In this document: positions 48,577 to 56,249 of the stretch, one piece after another
Layout of the letters: each line of letters opens with the position of its first letter
How positions within the stretch are numbered: position 1 is the first letter of the stretch
Assembly (NCBI RefSeq): GCF_900142225.1
Contig: NZ_FRAD01000013.1
Location: forward strand, 39,617 to 103,616
Length of the DNA: 64,000 nt
Reading direction: 5' to 3'
From: Hathewaya proteolytica DSM 3090
GTDB lineage: Bacteria > Bacillota > Clostridia > Clostridiales > Clostridiaceae
The notes under the pieces: generated by a model
Database searches by the model: none
Told to the model about the DNA's origin: nothing
The model's input: only the letters and a program-made list of their open reading frames with translations
Program-made: the position numbers and the translations under genes

Positions 48577-51500
48577 TTACACAAGTGGACGCATGTTGTC
48601 AAAATTATCCCATACGTATACTTTTATTTCTTTTATGCCCTTTGCATACTGTGAAGCATTCACTTCAAAAACAATTTCATTATCTCCCTTTATGAAATTG
48701 CTTTCTTTATATATTACTTTGTATGCTCTACCATTATTGTCTATAATCTTTAAGATTACCACACCTTTTGTATCTACATTGGATGTAGATGATACAGTTA
48801 TCTGTACTTTACCAGCATTTTCTGACTTGTCTATTTTATTCACAGAAATAGGTCGTGTTGTAACACCTATAAGACCCTTTATTGCATTTTCTATCTCTAG
48901 AACCACTGCATTTATTTCCTCTGAGTTTGGTATAAGTTGTTCATTCAACGTCTTGCCCTTTTCAATCAATGCCTGAAGAGCCTGAACCTTTTCCTGAGGC
49001 AGTCCCTCTAATGACAGTTTCTCAGCTTTAGCTATAACCTCTATCATAGAAGCATATTTTACATTTATACTTGGATTCCTTTCAAATACCGAAGCATCAA
49101 AATATTTTACACTCTTTGGTATTATTACTTCACTCAATTTATTTCTCTTAAATGCTCTGTTACCTATGATTTCAATGCCCTCTTCAAGTATTAAAGTACT
49201 TAACTTACCACTTGTAAATGCATCATCACATATTTCTTTTACAGTACCTGGTATAGTTAGTTCAACTATAACAGCATTCCAGAAGCACTTTGCTCCAAAT
49301 TTCTTTAAAGTACTAGGTATAACCAATTCCGCTAAAGATTTGTTCTCTGCAAAAGCAGATTGTCCTATTTCTTCAATACCCTCATGGAGTACTAGTTTAG
49401 ATATTTTGGAAAAAGAGAACGCACCCTTTGGCACAATTTTTAATCCTTTTGAAAGTGTCAAAGATACCAAATCCCTATTAGACGCAAAGGCACCTTCCCC
49501 TAATTCAATTATGTTATCTTGCAAAACAAGATTTTCAATATTATTGTTTCTAAAAGCCATAGTTCCTATTCTTTTTATAGTATTTGGAAGAATTAAAGCT
49601 CTTATTCCGTCAGAACCATAAGTATCTATATTAAATGCTGAATTACCTATGCTGTCTACAATCTTACCATCTAAAGTTTTTTCTGGAATTACAACCTTCT
49701 TATTAATTTTAAATTTTGCCTTCCCTAACTCTGAAAAACCAGTTATAGCTGTTCCATCAAAAGTAAAGTGCCTTGATTCCCATGGTTCTTTATCTTGATC
49801 CGAAGGGTCTGTTGGCTTTTCTGGATCTGTAGGGTTCACAGGATCAGTAGGCTCTGCAGGGTCTACTGGTTTTACTGTCTCCGTAAACTTTCCATCAAGC
49901 TTAACTTTTACTATAAGACTTGTCATTTTCATATTGTCTACAGTATTTTCGCATGATGTACCAGATCCGCATTTTATCTCATCTACTGGAACTGGCTCGA
50001 ATTTACCTCTGAATATTAAATATCCGTCCTCTTCACCAGCTTTTTCCCATCTATCAATTTTCATTATATGCTTATCTTCATCTACAAGACCTTTAAATAT
50101 AGCGGCTCTCACTTTAATTTCTTGGTCTAGCTTATCCTTCATCTGTTCACTATTAAAGTCACCAGATAAATTCACTATTTTATCTACAAATATTTTAAAC
50201 TCTCCACTTTCAAAACCTTTATTTTTTCTAAAGGAATTCGGACAGAATAGTTCTACAGAATCTGGTATTACAACGCTCTCTATATCGTTTACTCCAAAAG
50301 CCTTTGGTCCTATAACCTTTAATCCTTTAGGGAATTTAACACTCTTTACGCTATTGTATAAAAATCCTCCAAGGTCAACTACCTTTACTGTATCTGGCAA
50401 ATCCACAGTCTGGATTTTATTATTTTCAAAACATTGATCTCCTATTTTTTCGATACCAGGTAATATAGTAATTTCATAAATGATATTGTTGAAAAAAGCC
50501 CTATGACCAATTTTTCTCATGGTAGTTGGAATAGTTAATTTAGTCAATTTGTTAAGACCAAAACTCTGATCGCCAACAGATACCAATCCTTCATTTAGTT
50601 GCATATCACTTATATTATTTGAAAGGAATGCTCCATCACCTATAGACTTAAGGTTCTTTGGAAGTTGAATTTTCTCCAAAAGGTTACCACCGAAAGCTCT
50701 TGCTTCTATTACTTCTATAGTATCCGGCAATACTAAGGACTTTATTTTATCAACATCCTGTGTATGAGTATCGCTCCAAAAAGCTCCTGTTCCAATAGAT
50801 GTAACTACTTCTCCAGTAGAATTTTTGCTTGGAATTACAAGGTCTTTATTATCTTTAAACTTTGTTTTTCCCTCTTCTGAAAATCCTTTTATAGTAGTTC
50901 CATTAAATGAAAAATGCTTTGGTTGCCATGAATTTTCTTCTACTTTATCTTCTAAAGCAGCCATAGCGTTTTCAATGGTTGTAACAGCACTATTTACTTC
51001 AAGCAATGTGGCATCAGATTTGTTATTTAAAGTTTTCCCTGCACTTATAGCATCTGTAAGAACTTTTACACTGGCTTCGGTTTTATTTGATGTAGAAATT
51101 CCTTCTGCTCTTTCAATAGAATCTTTAAGTGACGCATATTTTACAGTTACATCACTATTCTCAGCAAAAACATCTTTACCTAAAGTTTTAACACTCTTTG
51201 GTATTATTACTTCTTTTAATTGGTTAGACTTAAAGGCTCTAGTATTGATTTTTTCAATACCTTCTCCTAATATTAACCTTTCCAAATTCCCAGTAAGAAA
51301 AGCATCTGAACCTATTTCGCTCACATTCCCAGGTATTGTAAGTTCCTTTATGTTGGCACCCCAAAAAGCTTTACTTCCTATTTTGGTAACAGTATTAGAA
51401 ATAGTTAAATTGGATAACTTTTTATTTTCGCTAAAAGCAGAACCCCCTATTTCCGTTACACCTTCTGGTATTATTAAAGTTTCTATGTTGCTAAATGAGA

Positions 51501-52995
51501 ATGCTCCAGTAGATATTAATTTTAAGTTATTTGAAAGCGTCAAAGTTGATAAATCCTTATTAGATGCAAAAGCTCCACTTCCAATAGTCTCTACACTATT
51601 AGGCAATACAAGACTTGTTATATTGTTGTTTCTAAATGCCATCAAACCTATATTTTTTATAGTTTCAGGCAATACAACAGATTTTATTCCTTCAGTTCCA
51701 TAGGACTCTATATTAAACGCCTTATCACCTATGCTATCTATATTTTCACCCTGAATATTTTTACTTGGAATTACAAGGTCCTTATCCGTTGCAAATCTAC
51801 TTTTACCTGCATCAGAAAATCCCTTTATAGTAGTTCCGTCAATAATGAAATGTTTCGTACCCCAACCCTGTTCAGTTTCCTGTAACTCTACGGTAGCAGT
51901 AACTATTAATTTAGCTAATTCTTCATTAGCCCCAGTGCTAACACCTATATCCTCAAAATCTTTATAGCTACATGTAGCTGTATATTGTCCAGCCTGGGTT
52001 CCATTAAAGCTTTCTATTATCCATGTTTTAAATTCTGTAGGTACATTTCTCTTTTCTGTGCCAGCGCCTATACTTATATATGCCCTAACCTTTACATTTT
52101 CATTTAAAGCAGAAATAACTTCATCTTCCGTGCTTCCAACACTCAACTTTATTGGTTCGCGCAATTTTATGTTAAAAAATTTCTCTGCGTCCTCTACATT
52201 GCCCTTAAAAGAATGCCAATAAATTGTGTTTAAAGTTGAAGGTACTTCCATGCTAGTTAACTTATTGTTTGTAAATGCTTGTGCTCCAATTCTCTCAACA
52301 GATGCACCCAAAATCACCTCTGAAATTTCATTGTTGGCAAAGGCAGAGTCATCTATATTAGTTACAGAATCTGGTATAGTAACTTTTGTCAATGCATTTT
52401 TATCGAATGCCATTATACCTATATGTTCTACGCCTTCACCTAGTTCAAGAGTGGATAATTTCCCAGTTTTCTGACTAGAAAAAGCTCTTTTCCCTATATC
52501 TTTTACAGTACCAGGGATTTTAAGTTCTACAATAGGATTGTTAAAAAATCCATTTTCTTGGATTTCCTCTATACTTTCGTTTAAAACTAAATTACTTATA
52601 TTGTTTACCATGAAGGCACCGACACCTACAACCTTTACATTGCTAGGTAGCTCCAAACTAGTCAAGCTATTGCTTGCAAAGGCCATTTCACCAATACTCT
52701 CAAGTGTATTAGGCAATTTAATAGATGTTATCTTTTTTCCTGAAAATGCTTTTTTACCTATAGCCGTGATAACTTGCCCATTTACCATATCTGGGATTAC
52801 CAGTTCCTTTGACGTACCACTATAAGCAATAATTACACCGTTTTCTACGGTAAACTCTGATTGTTGATCTTCAATGGCACTTACTACTAATGGATAGTTT
52901 ACCAACGCAGTTTGGAAAACGGAAAATGCCATGGCAAATGCCAACATACAACACATGAAACTTTTTATAATTCTATTTTTCTTATATAAATTCAT
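48577..52995 (-). CDS. BspA-like leucine-rich-repeat (LRR_5) surface protein with FIVAR modules
   Basis: Secreted protein of 1472 residues. Signal peptide is about residues 1-41. Four blocks of 23-residue BspA/LRR_5 repeats follow, of the type (I/L)P-x-(S/T)(V/L)xx(I/L)GxxAFxxNxLxx(L/V)xLPxx(V/L)xxIG. Each later block opens with a cap: W-x-x-(K/R)HF-x-(F/I)-(D/N)-GT-x-I-x-GFS. Two FIVAR-like helical modules (around 630-690 and 1330-1390) separate or end the blocks, and a PTDPxxPT linker lies around residue 1060. The C-terminal module ends IKVYVWDNFDNMRPLV, as in the two proteases. Spore-former LRR_5 proteins often bind host or co-resident cells; here that is inference. It starts 90 bases after exon A. 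Confidence 0.88.
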   Translation of the reverse strand: MNLYKKNRIIKSFMCCMLAFAMAFSVFQTALVNYPLVVSAIEDQQSEFTVENGVIIAYSGTSKELVIPDMVNGQVITAIGKKAFSGKKITSIKLPNTLESIGEMAFASNSLTSLELPSNVKVVGVGAFMVNNISNLVLNESIEEIQENGFFNNPIVELKIPGTVKDIGKRAFSSQKTGKLSTLELGEGVEHIGIMAFDKNALTKVTIPDSVTNIDDSAFANNEISEVILGASVERIGAQAFTNNKLTSMEVPSTLNTIYWHSFKGNVEDAEKFFNIKLREPIKLSVGSTEDEVISALNENVKVRAYISIGAGTEKRNVPTEFKTWIIESFNGTQAGQYTATCSYKDFEDIGVSTGANEELAKLIVTATVELQETEQGWGTKHFIIDGTTIKGFSDAGKSRFATDKDLVIPSKNIQGENIDSIGDKAFNIESYGTEGIKSVVLPETIKNIGLMAFRNNNITSLVLPNSVETIGSGAFASNKDLSTLTLSNNLKLISTGAFSFSNIETLIIPEGVTEIGGSAFSENKKLSNLTISNTVTKIGSKAFWGANIKELTIPGNVSEIGSDAFLTGNLERLILGEGIEKINTRAFKSNQLKEVIIPKSVKTLGKDVFAENSDVTVKYASLKDSIERAEGISTSNKTEASVKVLTDAISAGKTLNNKSDATLLEVNSAVTTIENAMAALEDKVEENSWQPKHFSFNGTTIKGFSEEGKTKFKDNKDLVIPSKNSTGEVVTSIGTGAFWSDTHTQDVDKIKSLVLPDTIEVIEARAFGGNLLEKIQLPKNLKSIGDGAFLSNNISDMQLNEGLVSVGDQSFGLNKLTKLTIPTTMRKIGHRAFFNNIIYEITILPGIEKIGDQCFENNKIQTVDLPDTVKVVDLGGFLYNSVKSVKFPKGLKVIGPKAFGVNDIESVVIPDSVELFCPNSFRKNKGFESGEFKIFVDKIVNLSGDFNSEQMKDKLDQEIKVRAAIFKGLVDEDKHIMKIDRWEKAGEEDGYLIFRGKFEPVPVDEIKCGSGTSCENTVDNMKMTSLIVKVKLDGKFTETVKPVDPAEPTDPVNPTDPEKPTDPSDQDKEPWESRHFTFDGTAITGFSELGKAKFKINKKVVIPEKTLDGKIVDSIGNSAFNIDTYGSDGIRALILPNTIKRIGTMAFRNNNIENLVLQDNIIELGEGAFASNRDLVSLTLSKGLKIVPKGAFSFSKISKLVLHEGIEEIGQSAFAENKSLAELVIPSTLKKFGAKCFWNAVIVELTIPGTVKEICDDAFTSGKLSTLILEEGIEIIGNRAFKRNKLSEVIIPKSVKYFDASVFERNPSINVKYASMIEVIAKAEKLSLEGLPQEKVQALQALIEKGKTLNEQLIPNSEEINAVVLEIENAIKGLIGVTTRPISVNKIDKSENAGKVQITVSSTSNVDTKGVVILKIIDNNGRAYKVIYKESNFIKGDNEIVFEVNASQYAKGIKEIKVYVWDNFDNMRPLV

Positions 52996-53030
52996 TGTTT
53001 ATATTATCTCCTCTTTAGACAGTTTAATTA

Positions 53031-53062
53031 GGTAATAGGGATAAGGGTATACCCCTATTACC
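53031..53062. other. GC-poor hairpin between exon A and the BspA-like gene
   Basis: Inverted repeat GGTAATAGGG/CCCCTATTACC with no strong T run on either side. It could be a weak terminator or leader hairpin for the BspA-like gene. Confidence 0.4.
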
Positions 53063-53084
53063 ATAGAAATGCTACTTAATTTTT

Positions 53085-54131
53085 TTACTTATTCTTTATT
53101 ACTAACTTTTCTTCCATAGATTCATTGACAGGGCTATGAGCTTTAATTGTCATGTTATATTTTCCTGCTTCTGTGTCCTCTGGGACTTTAAATGTATGCT
53201 GGAATTCTCCCTTATCGTCAGTGACAAGTTGCTCAACAGTTATAACATTTCCATTGATATCTGATACCTTCAATGAAATATCCACATTAGATAAAGCCTT
53301 TCCAGCCTCCATCAAACTTCCAGTTATAACTATATCATCATTTACCCCATAACTATCCTTGTTTAATGCTGTATTAAAGGTGTATGGCGATTTGCTTACC
53401 TCAAGTTTAACTTCCTTATCCTTGCCTTCACCTTTAACTTGCTTTCCAACTGACTTTTCACTTTCTTTAACCGTAACATCTACATCTTTGCCGATTTTAG
53501 ATTTTACAGGTTTAACTGATATAATTGTAACTGCCTCATCGATTATTACCGGATTAACAATCTCACTTTTTTCAGCTAAAGTCAAAATTGCATCTTTTGC
53601 TTGTAAAATAACATCTTTGACTTTTCCTTCTATATTAACTCGTGATTTGCTATTTCCAGTTACCTTAACCGTAGCATCAATAACACCTTTTAGCACAAGA
53701 GCCTCTGTAAAGTCTACTCCTGTCTCTATGGTAATGTCTTTATTTATAACCCCAGTATTGTTGAAAGATCCACCATTGGAATCTTTAATTATAACCACAT
53801 TTAATACACCACTATTATTAAATGTGTTATTGGAAACATCATTTATTGTAGTAGTCCCATTTATTGTGGCAGCATTGTTAACTGTGGCATTCTTAGCGTT
53901 TACAGTAAAGTTTCCTGTAATAATGCCATTTGCAATACTAACAGTTCCATTTGCATCGCTTGTAATTGTAACATTTCCTGTCAATGTCTTGCCACCTAAA
54001 TCAAGATTGACAAGCTTTGTAAGACTAATATCCCCTGTAATGTCACCTCCTATTTTTATTGTATCTCCGTCATTAGCTTTTTTAATAGCTTCCTGTAGTT
54101 GAGTGTTATTGCTTATTGTTTTATCTTCGCT
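53085..54131 (-). CDS. Surface-protein 3' exon A: beta-helix plus Ig-like domain (no start codon)
   Basis: Coding region of 348 residues, beginning SEDKTISNNTQLQEAIKKAN. A right-handed beta-helix of short Asn/Thr-rich coils occupies about residues 20-165 (for example NVTITSDANGT and NTFNNSGVLNVVIIKDS). An Ig-like domain with TDDKGEFQHTFKVPEDTEAG follows to the end and matches exon D. Frame is open only 12 codons upstream of the S, to a TAG, with no ATG, GTG or TTG. The first possible start (TTG, 53984) lies inside the beta-helix and would destroy it. It therefore looks like a 3' exon that needs splicing to gain a start and export signal. Confidence 0.78.
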   Translation of the reverse strand, partial: SEDKTISNNTQLQEAIKKANDGDTIKIGGDITGDISLTKLVNLDLGGKTLTGNVTITSDANGTVSIANGIITGNFTVNAKNATVNNAATINGTTTINDVSNNTFNNSGVLNVVIIKDSNGGSFNNTGVINKDITIETGVDFTEALVLKGVIDATVKVTGNSKSRVNIEGKVKDVILQAKDAILTLAEKSEIVNPVIIDEAVTIISVKPVKSKIGKDVDVTVKESEKSVGKQVKGEGKDKEVKLEVSKSPYTFNTALNKDSYGVNDDIVITGSLMEAGKALSNVDISLKVSDINGNVITVEQLVTDDKGEFQHTFKVPEDTEAGKYNMTIKAHSPVNESMEEKLVIKNK

Positions 54132-54440
54132 ATCCCTTGCTATCTTTTTCCGTAATGCAATAATATTCTATATTTTTAGTCATCACTGCATTTTACAATA
54201 CAGCCACATGATCACATACATACATAAACATATCATCACATACTTACAAAAATTTCGCTCGGTCCACACCCTACGTGCCACTTTCACGGCATAAGGCGTT
54301 CCATCGGTAATTAGTGTTCTAGGTAATATTTTAAGTAAATACACCTACGGTATTTGAAATATGACAATAAAAATAACCAAAATTTTTTATTTTATAGTTA
54401 TGATTATTACCATTGGGAAGATTTCAAATATCATGAATAC
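54132..54440 (-). ncRNA. Group II intron 3' half A
   Basis: Domain V at 54266-54299 is a canonical 34-mer with CGC triad, UGAAAG-type loop and AC bulge; all pairs form, three by wobble. The hairpin pairs 54421-54432 with 54349-54360, and UCUUCCCAAU starts its loop. ATTACCGATGG lies directly before domain V. The domain VI region is long (134 bases): stem AUUUUUGUAA/UUACGGAAAAAGAU encloses an intergenic-repeat hairpin at 54179-54210. The junction is AAGGGAU|AGCGAA, ending in AY as group II introns do. Domains I-III are absent nearby. Confidence 0.84.
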
Positions 54441-54446
54441 ATCTAA

Positions 54447-54475
54447 ATTATACAAGCATTATTTGCATATACCAG
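54447..54475 (-). promoter_or_regulatory. Promoter of half-intron unit A
   Basis: TATAAT preceded at 17 bases by CTGGTA. TATAAT is conserved in all four units. Confidence 0.5.
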
Positions 54476-54633
54476 TTATTTAATTTATTAAATTACTTAA
54501 TATTGCAGTTATACCATTTGTATTTTGAAATAGATAACTATTTAACAATAGATTTCTTCTATTTTAATTGCTACTAGGTATTGATATTTCAAGTGAAATC
54601 ACCGAAAATATATTATGAGGAGGGATTAAAGCA

Positions 54634-56178
54634 ATGAACAAAAAGAAAATGTCTATTTTATGTATAGTATTAAGTTTATGCTCTACCCTAGCTAGCAATA
54701 CACAGGTTCTAGCTACAACAAAGGTGAAAACTCAGCTTAATCGCCATGAAACTGGAAACAGAGCGATAACTTCAACCGAAGAGCAGGAACTAATATTAAA
54801 AGCGGAAAACGCCTTAAAAGAAGGTGAAAAATACTTAGTATCAGGGTATGTGGAAATAGCGAAGGCTTATGTAAATCAATTAAAAGATGGGCCCACAAAA
54901 GAAAGCTTAAATGCAAGAATATATAAACTTGAAAAAGCTATTGCCTCCGCCATAGAAAATGCAAACAAAGATAAAATTAATGAAGCAAGAAAAGCTGTGG
55001 AAAAATATGAAAATTCATTAAAAAGAGAAGATATGCAAAGTGCCCAGAAACTAGTTAGCAACTTGCCTGATTGTGCTATTAAAACTTCTCTAAAAGATAG
55101 ATTAGTAGAAGCTGAAAAAAAAGCCCTAGCATATGAAAAAATTTTAACAGCCACTGCCGCAGTGGAAAAAGCCTATAACACATTGCAAGAATCCGATTTA
55201 AAAAACGCCATTAACTTAGTCAATAAATTGGATGAAAGCAAAGAAAAAACGGATCTATTATACAAAATAGAAAAGATCAAAATAGCCATGGAAAATGTAG
55301 ATGTAGAAAGAGTCAGCAGAGCTATTGAAGCTGTGCAGAAAGTAGAAAAAAGTTCTAAAAGAGAAGATTACAACACAGCTCAAAGCTTAGTTAACAGACT
55401 AGCTAGAGGAGACGTTAGAACAAACCTAGAAAATAGATTAAAAAATATCCTAGATAGTGTAAAAAAATTGGAACAACTAGAAAAAGAACTTGCTGTAGAA
55501 AAGGAGAAGATAAGTAAAGCAACAGAAGCTGTGATAAAACTTGAAACTACTCTAATAACCTCTGATTTAAATACAGCAGTATCTCTAGTGGATAAATTAA
55601 AAGATGGCAGCGAAAAAAAGGCATTAAAAGATAGGATAGAGAAAGCTAAAGACAAAATAAAAAATGCAAACCAAGAAAAAATAGATGAAGCTACCACTGC
55701 GGTAAACTTAGCAGAAAGCACTTTAATGAAAGAGCTCTTTGATAGGGCCAAGACACTAGTGTCTAAATTGGAAACAAGTGATGGAAAAAAAGCTTTAGAA
55801 CAGAGATTAAAGGTTATTCAAGAGAAAATAAAGCAAAGTGAAAGCGACAAAGATAAAATAAACAAAATCCAATTAAAGTATTGCAAAGAACAAGTAGATA
55901 TCTTTGAAAAAACTCCAAAGGTCTCTGAAATCTATACCATAGATAACTTACTTAAGATACTAAAAGATGACAATGAGAAAGCAAAATTAGTAGAAAGATT
56001 CACAACTCTTAAGGATTTCTTTATATCAAAACTTGAAAACAAGGCAAAATATGACATTAAAATTGCAAAAAGGCTAAAAAACCAGGAATCAATAAAAATC
56101 GCCAAAGCTTCCGTATCATTACTTCCTGAAGGAACTGTAAAGAATTCACTATTCAGTGATATCTCAAACATTAAATAA
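54634..56178 (+). CDS. Secreted helical-repeat protein, divergent from unit A
   Basis: Plus-strand gene among minus-strand neighbours, 514 residues. GAGGAGGGA lies eight bases before the ATG. Signal peptide is residues 1-28 (ending VLATT). The rest is Lys/Glu-rich helix built from about seven repeats of 65-70 residues with the pattern A-x-x-A-V-x-x-x-E-x-(S/T)-L-x-x-x-D-x-x-x-A-x-x-L-V-x-x-L-x-(D/E)-x-x-x-K-x-x-L-x-x-R. This resembles short helical modules of the Cry toxin D-VI-related type; the same module recurs twice inside exon B. No anchor is seen. Likely an extended stalk or a binding protein on the cell surface. Ends at a shared two-way terminator. Confidence 0.75.
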   Translation: MNKKKMSILCIVLSLCSTLASNTQVLATTKVKTQLNRHETGNRAITSTEEQELILKAENALKEGEKYLVSGYVEIAKAYVNQLKDGPTKESLNARIYKLEKAIASAIENANKDKINEARKAVEKYENSLKREDMQSAQKLVSNLPDCAIKTSLKDRLVEAEKKALAYEKILTATAAVEKAYNTLQESDLKNAINLVNKLDESKEKTDLLYKIEKIKIAMENVDVERVSRAIEAVQKVEKSSKREDYNTAQSLVNRLARGDVRTNLENRLKNILDSVKKLEQLEKELAVEKEKISKATEAVIKLETTLITSDLNTAVSLVDKLKDGSEKKALKDRIEKAKDKIKNANQEKIDEATTAVNLAESTLMKELFDRAKTLVSKLETSDGKKALEQRLKVIQEKIKQSESDKDKINKIQLKYCKEQVDIFEKTPKVSEIYTIDNLLKILKDDNEKAKLVERFTTLKDFFISKLENKAKYDIKIAKRLKNQESIKIAKASVSLLPEGTVKNSLFSDISNIK

Positions 56179-56200
56179 ACAATAACTTAAAGTAAACAAT

Positions 56201-56248
56201 AAAAAGAGAGAATCCTTATTTTAATTAATACTGGATTCTCTCTTTTTT
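56201..56248. terminator. Bidirectional terminator
   Basis: AAAAAGAGAGAATCC / GGATTCTCTCTTTTTT, with A and T runs on both sides, between two convergent genes. Confidence 0.9.
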
Positions 56249-56249
56249 A

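Noticed and set aside
53085..53984. A gene starting at the TTG at 53984
   Set aside because: The beta-helix coils continue for 49 codons upstream in the same frame to the SE junction, so this start would cut the domain.
54252..54310. A peptide frame (TDGTPYAVKVARRVWTE) through the domain V block
   Set aside because: The frame is open in copies A-C because they are nearly identical. Copy D stops right after it, no start is present, and base changes preserve RNA pairing.
33120..54311. The conserved ACCGATGG...GGACCGAG block as a c-di-GMP or other riboswitch
   Set aside because: It shares only ACCGATGG with GEMM-type riboswitches. The rest folds exactly as group II intron domain V with its triad, tetraloop and bulge.
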